Source of the DNA: Dehalococcoidia bacterium | Lineage (GTDB): Bacteria; Chloroflexota; Dehalococcoidia; DSTF01; JALHUB01 | DNA: 11,436 bases | Direction of reading: 5' to 3' | NCBI GenBank assembly: GCA_022865685.1 | Contig: JALHUB010000270.1 | Coordinates: 1 to 11,436 of the forward strand | Shown here: positions 7,177-11,436 of the stretch, one piece after another | Position numbering within the stretch: position 1 is the first letter of the stretch | Layout: each line of letters starts with the position of its first letter | The notes under the pieces: model-generated | Told to the model about the DNA's origin: nothing | Seen by the model: the letters and a program-made list of their open reading frames with translations, nothing else | Database searches by the model: none | Translations under genes and position numbers: made by a program

Positions 7177-9905
7177 TGTGCCTGCCCCCTTCCGTCGCGC
7201 GGGTTACGCAGCTCGCCCCAGGCGGGCAGCTCCAGCGGGCCCCGGCCGGCGAACCCCACGGGCAGCGCGACCATCCCCGGCGGCAGCGTGTCGATGATCC
7301 GCACGGGCAGGCGCCCCGACCAGCCGCCGACCGATACCTCGACCTCGTTCGCTTCCGCCAGAGAGGCGCCGCGGGCGTCGTCGGGGCTGAGGCCGGCGTA
7401 AGGCCGCGGCGCCAGGCGCGCGATTCCGGGCGCGAGGGCGCTCAGCTCCTCCGAGCCGAAGATGTGATGCGCCGGCACGAAGAGATAGTTGCCGGCCGAC
7501 GGCTCGCCGTGACGCGGCACGTCGGCAAAGTAGTCGGCTGCGGCGTCCTCCGCCGGCTCGACGAGTCTTCGACCCGGGTCGCCACCGCGCAGCGGCCCGC
7601 CGATCTCTTCCTGGAACTTGTTAAGCGCCTGCACCGAGTTCCAGCCCGGCGCCCAGAAGCGCGGGATGAGGGCCGAAGGCGGCTGCCCCTGATAGCCCTC
7701 CATCGAGAACACCAGCGGCGAGTCGGTGTCCTCGGGCGGCGGCGTCTCATGGACACTGACGTTCGCGGTGATAGCCGTGCGGCCGCTGTAGCGACCCGGC
7801 TGCCGCGCGATCCGCTGTCCCGCTATGCGGAAGCCGGCGGGCGGCGCTATCTCCGGCAGGGGCGCGAAGATGGGCATCGCCGCCGCCAGCGCCCTGTCGA
7901 CGTCTTCCACGGTCGCCCATGCTTCGACATCGGCGCGGCCAGCAGCGAGCGCCAGGTCGCGCAGCCAGCGCCAGCTTTCGCGCACGTCGCCCCTGGGCGT
8001 CATAACGCTGTAGAAGCGCTGCGCCCGTCCCTCATTGTTGACGAAGACGCCGTCGCTCTCGGCGAAGGTGGCCGCGGGCAGGACGACTCCCGCCCTGGCC
8101 GCCGTCTCGCCGTCCGTGTGGTCGATGACTACAACGCTGCCCACCTCTTCCAGGAAGGCGTCGACGGCGGCGGCGCCGGCGCGACGGTAGAGGTCGTTCT
8201 CGAGGATGATGACGGCGTCGGCTTCTCCCGACGTCACAGCGCCAAAGGCCGGCTCGAGCCCCTCGCCGCCCAGCAGCGCCAGGCCGGTGCTATTGCATTC
8301 CGGCGCCGTCAGGCAGAGCCTGGCCGGATGCCCCTTTCGACACAGCGCCATCGCGACGTTCGCCGCGGCCCGCAGCACGGCCTCACTGCCGCAACCGCCG
8401 CTGAGGACGACCGGCTCCTCCGCCCCCGTCAATGCGTCAACGATTTCGCCTACGAGCGGACGCGCGTTGGCGGGCAGGACGGGCACGGGCGGCGAACTCG
8501 CGTCCAGCGCATGGGCGACGGCAAACCCCAGCCGCGCGATGTCGTCGGGCGGCGCACGATAGGTCCGCTTCGCTGCGTCGTCCAGCCGCGTTCCAAACGT
8601 GGATGCGATGTACAGCGGCCCCTTCTCCTCCTGGACGGCGTTGCGGACGCCGGCGGCGTCCCAGTCGGGGATGCGCAGCTTCGCGGCCTTCCTCAGCGGC
8701 GCCTGTCGCACCGACTGACGCAGCGCCAGGGCGAGCATCGGCGCCGTCTGCGTCACGTCCTCGCCGCGGACGAGCGCGGCGTCCGCTCGCGCCACGTCCG
8801 CCAGCGACGCCGCCTTCGCCGGGCTTCCCTGCATTATGTCGAGTGCAAGCCGCGCCAGCCGCCACTCCTTCTCCGACACGCCGGCGTAGAAGTTGCCCTC
8901 GCCGACGAGCGTGCGCAGCGCGAAGTTCGCCTCCAGCGACGCCCGCGGCGAGCCGATGCCTATGACCCGCTTCGCTTTGCCAAGCAGCGTCGCGGCAAGG
9001 CGCAGCGCCTCGTCGCTGTCGGCCGGTGCCGCTTCAGCGCCTCGCTCCGTGCGAACGCGGGCGTGATGAAGGCGACGGGCGCCGTTCACGAACTCGTAGC
9101 CGAAGCGGCCGCGGTCGCAGATGAAGTAGCCGTTGACCTCGCCGTTGTAGCGGTTGTAGATGCGTCGCAGCGCGCCGTAGCGCTCGCCGGGAATCGTGTT
9201 GCAGCCGACGCCGCAGTGCACGCAGACGGACGGCGCCGTCTGAAGATCCCACTTGCGCGTGTAGTGCCCCTTCAGCGTCTTGTCGGTGAAGACGCCGGTG
9301 GGACAGATTTCGACGAGGTTACCGCTGAACTCGCTTTCCAGGACGCCGTCAAATTGCCGTCCGTAGTAGACCTGGTTGCGAATGCCGAACACGTCGAAGT
9401 CGCGGCCGTCCGCGTAGTCGCGGTAGAAGCGCACGCAGCGATAGCACTGGATGCAGCGGTTCATCTCGTGGTTGACGAGCGGCCCCAGGTCCTGGTTGCG
9501 GAACGTCCGCTTCCTGCCCGAATACCGCCGGTAGTTGTGGCCGGTCATCACGGTCATGTCCTGAAGATGGCACTCGCCGCCCTCGTCGCAGACGGGGCAG
9601 TCGTGCGGATGGCTCGCCATCAGCCACTCGATGACGCTGGCGCGGAAGTCGCGCGCCTCCGCATCGTCGATGGATATGCGCGTGCCGTCGTTAGCGGGCG
9701 TCATGCAGGCCATGGCCAGCTTGCCCCGCGTGTCGTTCGCGTCCCTGAACAGCCGCACCGCGCACTGACGGCAGGCGCCGATGGATCCCATCGCGGGGTG
9801 CCAGCAGAAGTACGGCAAGTCCAGCCCGACCGACAGGGCCGCCTGGAGCATGTTTTGCCCGTCCCTGACCTCGTACTCGCGCTCGTTGACGATTATCTTC
9901 GCCAT
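7173..9905 (-). CDS. nuoG: NADH-quinone oxidoreductase subunit G (multi-cluster Fe-S subunit, E. coli type)
   Basis: NuoG is the large peripheral subunit passing electrons from NuoF to NuoI. The 910-residue protein (E. coli 908) has an N-terminal [2Fe-2S] domain with C34, C45, C48, C67 (N1b); a histidine-ligated set H99, C103, C106, C112 (N5); C151, C154, C157, C201 (N4); and C228, C231, C235, C263 with the CxxCxxxCx27C pattern (N7). From about 290 follows a degenerate molybdopterin-oxidoreductase-like domain, which in this family holds no molybdenum cofactor. Residues about 686-782 form the insertion found in E. coli NuoG, with RYSGRTA, FSMEG and FWAPGWNSVQALNKFQ. The ATG at 9905 was chosen because the protein then begins with the ferredoxin fold (MAKIIVNERE), 1 base after the nuoF stop; an open frame continues upstream to 10082 but lies inside nuoF. 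The stop overlaps the nuoH GTG. Confidence 0.97.
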   Translation of the reverse strand: MAKIIVNEREYEVRDGQNMLQAALSVGLDLPYFCWHPAMGSIGACRQCAVRLFRDANDTRGKLAMACMTPANDGTRISIDDAEARDFRASVIEWLMASHPHDCPVCDEGGECHLQDMTVMTGHNYRRYSGRKRTFRNQDLGPLVNHEMNRCIQCYRCVRFYRDYADGRDFDVFGIRNQVYYGRQFDGVLESEFSGNLVEICPTGVFTDKTLKGHYTRKWDLQTAPSVCVHCGVGCNTIPGERYGALRRIYNRYNGEVNGYFICDRGRFGYEFVNGARRLHHARVRTERGAEAAPADSDEALRLAATLLGKAKRVIGIGSPRASLEANFALRTLVGEGNFYAGVSEKEWRLARLALDIMQGSPAKAASLADVARADAALVRGEDVTQTAPMLALALRQSVRQAPLRKAAKLRIPDWDAAGVRNAVQEEKGPLYIASTFGTRLDDAAKRTYRAPPDDIARLGFAVAHALDASSPPVPVLPANARPLVGEIVDALTGAEEPVVLSGGCGSEAVLRAAANVAMALCRKGHPARLCLTAPECNSTGLALLGGEGLEPAFGAVTSGEADAVIILENDLYRRAGAAAVDAFLEEVGSVVVIDHTDGETAARAGVVLPAATFAESDGVFVNNEGRAQRFYSVMTPRGDVRESWRWLRDLALAAGRADVEAWATVEDVDRALAAAMPIFAPLPEIAPPAGFRIAGQRIARQPGRYSGRTAITANVSVHETPPPEDTDSPLVFSMEGYQGQPPSALIPRFWAPGWNSVQALNKFQEEIGGPLRGGDPGRRLVEPAEDAAADYFADVPRHGEPSAGNYLFVPAHHIFGSEELSALAPGIARLAPRPYAGLSPDDARGASLAEANEVEVSVGGWSGRLPVRIIDTLPPGMVALPVGFAGRGPLELPAWGELRNPRDGRGQAQ
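7185..7193 (-). promoter_or_regulatory. Shine-Dalgarno site of nuoH
   Basis: The minus strand reads GGAAGGGGG, then an 8-base spacer, then GTG at 7176. It lies inside the last codons of nuoG and supports the GTG start of nuoH at the GTGA overlap. Confidence 0.65.
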
Positions 9906-9906
9906 G

Positions 9907-11178
9907 TCACTTCCACCGACACCGCTTCTCGCGGACGTGCTCCTCGAAATCGTCCCTGAAATGGACCAGGGCACTCTGAAGCGGCTCCATCGCCCCCGGG
10001 GCCAGGGCGCAAAAAGTGTGGCCCATGCGCAGGCGCTTCGTGTGCATGTCCAGGACCTCGATGTCTCCGGGCTCGCCTTCACCCGCCTCCATAGCGCGAA
10101 GTATTTGCTCGACCCATTGCAGTCCGCCCCAACAGGGCGTGCACCAGCCGCACGACTCCTGGGCGAAGAAGTGCTGCAGATTGAGTTGCATGGCGACCGG
10201 GCATTTCCTGTCGTCGAGGATGATCATCGTGCCGGTGCCCATGCGGCTGCCGTACTGCTGCAGCGACTCGAAGTTCAGTGGCGCGTCCAAGTGCTCCTCG
10301 ATGAGGAACTCCGTCGATGCGCCGCCCGGCAGCAGGCCGCGGAACTTATAGCCGTCCTGCATGCCGCCGGCGTGCTCCTCCAGCAGCTCGCGCATCGTTG
10401 TGCCCATCGGCAGCTCCCAGATGCCGGGCTTCTTGACGCGACCGCTGACACCGTAGAGCTTCGTGCCGCCGTCGTTGGTCTTGCCAAGACCGCGGTACCA
10501 GTCGGCGCCCTTGTCGATGATATGGGGCACGTTGGAGAGTGTCTCGACGTTGTTGACGATAGTCGGTTTGCCCCAGAGCCCGACGAGAGCCGGGTACGGC
10601 GGCTTGTCGCGCGGGTTTGCCCGCTTCCCTTCCAGCGAGTTGATCAGCCCCGTCTCCTCGCCGCACATGTAGCGTCCGGCGCTGAGGTGGAGATGCATCT
10701 CCAGATTGAAGCCCGAGCCGAGAATGTCTTTCCCCAGGTATCCGGCGTCTCGCGCCTCCGCGATGGCCTTCGCGAGCGCCACGGCGGAAGGACCGTACTC
10801 GCGGCGCAGGAAGATATACGCGGCTTCCGCCCCTATGGCGTAGGAGGCGACTATCATGCCCGCGATGACGCCGTGAGGGTCGCCTTCCATGAGGACGCGG
10901 TCCTTGAACGTACCGGGCTCCATCTCGTCAGCGTTCGCGACGACGTACTTCGGCTTCGGCGCGTCCTCGCCCGCGGGGATGAAGCTCCACTTTTGACCAG
11001 TCGGGAAGCCGGCGCCGCCGCGACCACGCAGGTTCGACGCCTTTACCATCTCGATGACTTCGGAAGGCTGCATCCGCAGCGCCTTGCGCAGCCCCTGGTA
11101 GCCGCCGGTCTGTTCGTACTCGTGGAGGTCAACGGGCGACTTATCGAGTCGGATGCGGCCGGTCAGCGGTGTCTCCAT
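9907..11178 (-). CDS. nuoF: NADH-quinone oxidoreductase subunit F (NADH-binding FMN flavoprotein, cluster N3)
   Basis: NuoF oxidises NADH with FMN and passes electrons to cluster N3. The protein has 423 residues (E. coli about 445). Motifs: the FMN-binding loop GRGGAGFPTGQKW (52-64), the NADH/FMN region NADEMEPGTFKDR (82-94), the glycine-rich SAGRYMCGEETGLINSLEG (166-184), KPTIVNNVETLSNV (204-217), and the [4Fe-4S] N3 ligands C343, C346, C349 in ESCGWCTPC plus C390 in HTFCALAPGAMEPL. The residue after C349 is tryptophan where E. coli has arginine. The sequence is close to E. coli-type NuoF throughout. The start at ATG 11178, 2 bases after the nuoE stop, was chosen because the family N-terminus begins there. 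A longer open frame to 11286 only overlaps nuoE in another frame. A GGAG about 11 bases upstream may serve as ribosome binding site. It acts together with NuoE and NuoG as the N module. Confidence 0.98.
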   Translation of the reverse strand: METPLTGRIRLDKSPVDLHEYEQTGGYQGLRKALRMQPSEVIEMVKASNLRGRGGAGFPTGQKWSFIPAGEDAPKPKYVVANADEMEPGTFKDRVLMEGDPHGVIAGMIVASYAIGAEAAYIFLRREYGPSAVALAKAIAEARDAGYLGKDILGSGFNLEMHLHLSAGRYMCGEETGLINSLEGKRANPRDKPPYPALVGLWGKPTIVNNVETLSNVPHIIDKGADWYRGLGKTNDGGTKLYGVSGRVKKPGIWELPMGTTMRELLEEHAGGMQDGYKFRGLLPGGASTEFLIEEHLDAPLNFESLQQYGSRMGTGTMIILDDRKCPVAMQLNLQHFFAQESCGWCTPCWGGLQWVEQILRAMEAGEGEPGDIEVLDMHTKRLRMGHTFCALAPGAMEPLQSALVHFRDDFEEHVREKRCRWK

Positions 11179-11180
11179 GC

Positions 11181-11436
11181 CTACTTGTGCTCCGCCAGAA
11201 CGGCGTCTATCTTCTCCGGCGTGAGTTCGCCGTAGAGCGTCCCATCGATCATCATCACCGGCGCGCGATCGCAGGCCCCCAGGCACACCGACGTCAGCAG
11301 CGTGAAGCGGCCGTCAGCGGTCGTGCCGCCCACTTCGACACCGAGGCGCGACCTCAGGTGGTCGAGCAGCGTCTCGTAATCCAGCAGCCAGCAGCTCACG
11401 CTGTCGCAGACCAGGATGACGTGCCTGCCGACGGGC
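11181..11436 (-). CDS. nuoE: NADH-quinone oxidoreductase subunit E (2Fe-2S thioredoxin-fold subunit), 5' part beyond window
   Basis: NuoE is the thioredoxin-like [2Fe-2S] subunit that pairs with NuoF and carries cluster N1a, close to the flavin but off the main electron path. Only the last 84 residues are in the window; the frame is open to the right edge (family length is about 160). The full ligand set is visible: the first pair in VCDSVSCW (C-x4-C) and, 35 residues later, CLGAC (C-x3-C). The ending DGTLYGELTPEKIDAVLAEH is typical of NuoE. A GTG at 11399 is an internal valine and not a start, because the homologous sequence, including the first cluster cysteine, continues upstream of it. 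The TAG stop is 2 bases before the nuoF ATG. nuoA, nuoB and nuoC/D are expected further upstream. Confidence 0.97.
   Translation of the reverse strand, partial: PVGRHVILVCDSVSCWLLDYETLLDHLRSRLGVEVGGTTADGRFTLLTSVCLGACDRAPVMMIDGTLYGELTPEKIDAVLAEHK

Noticed and set aside
7464..9959. An 831-codon open frame on the plus strand opposite nuoG
   Set aside because: It is fully antisense to the clearly real nuoG, and its translation is low-complexity and rich in R, A, V, H and D with no recognisable domain. In a GC-rich gene with strong third-position bias, stop codons are rare on the opposite strand, so long shadow frames are expected.
9906..10082. Upstream extension of nuoG by 59 codons
   Set aside because: The added residues lie inside nuoF in another frame and do not resemble any NuoG N-terminus; the ATG at 9905 starts exactly at the ferredoxin domain.
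9781..11235. A 484-codon plus-strand open frame opposite nuoF and the nuoE end
   Set aside because: Same reason: antisense shadow of conserved genes, no family motif, no plausible promoter or ribosome site.

Overview
The window is a single dense block of minus-strand genes encoding most of a bacterial type I NADH:quinone oxidoreductase (respiratory complex I). Transcription runs from right to left. In that order the genes are nuoE (3' part only), nuoF, nuoG, nuoH, nuoI, nuoJ, nuoK, nuoL, nuoM and nuoN (which runs off the left edge close to its end). nuoA, nuoB and nuoC/D, which normally precede nuoE, would lie beyond the right edge. Coding is essentially wall to wall: gaps between genes are 1 to 15 bases and three junctions overlap by 4 bases. 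No promoter, terminator, RNA gene, repeat array, mobile element or CRISPR was found.

Right part (about 7170 to 11436): the NADH-oxidising N module. NuoE carries the N1a [2Fe-2S] ligands. NuoF carries the FMN/NADH site and cluster N3. NuoG has ligand sets for N1b, N4, N5 and the off-path cluster N7. Middle (about 4814 to 7176): NuoH forms the quinone-site membrane anchor, NuoI carries N6a and N6b, and NuoJ and NuoK are small membrane subunits of the proton-coupling chain. Left part (1 to 4812): the three antiporter-like pump subunits NuoL, NuoM and NuoN. Every key charged residue I looked for is present, so the complex looks complete and pumping-competent as far as it is visible. Electrons would pass NADH, FMN (F), the Fe-S chain in F, G and I, then cluster N2 in the unseen NuoB, to quinone at NuoH. 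Conformational and electrostatic coupling would run through J, K, N, M and L.

The organism is a bacterium with high GC content (roughly 60 to 65 percent by eye). From memory, the proteins resemble the E. coli type of complex I: NuoG is 910 residues, close to the E. coli length, and has the same C-terminal insertion; NuoF, NuoI, NuoJ, NuoK and NuoL also match E. coli motifs closely. E. coli-type complex I occurs in several phyla, so I do not assign a taxon. Despite the prompt, I see no previously undescribed system here. The findings are modest: one substitution beside cluster N3, two non-ATG starts, and the translational-coupling pattern.
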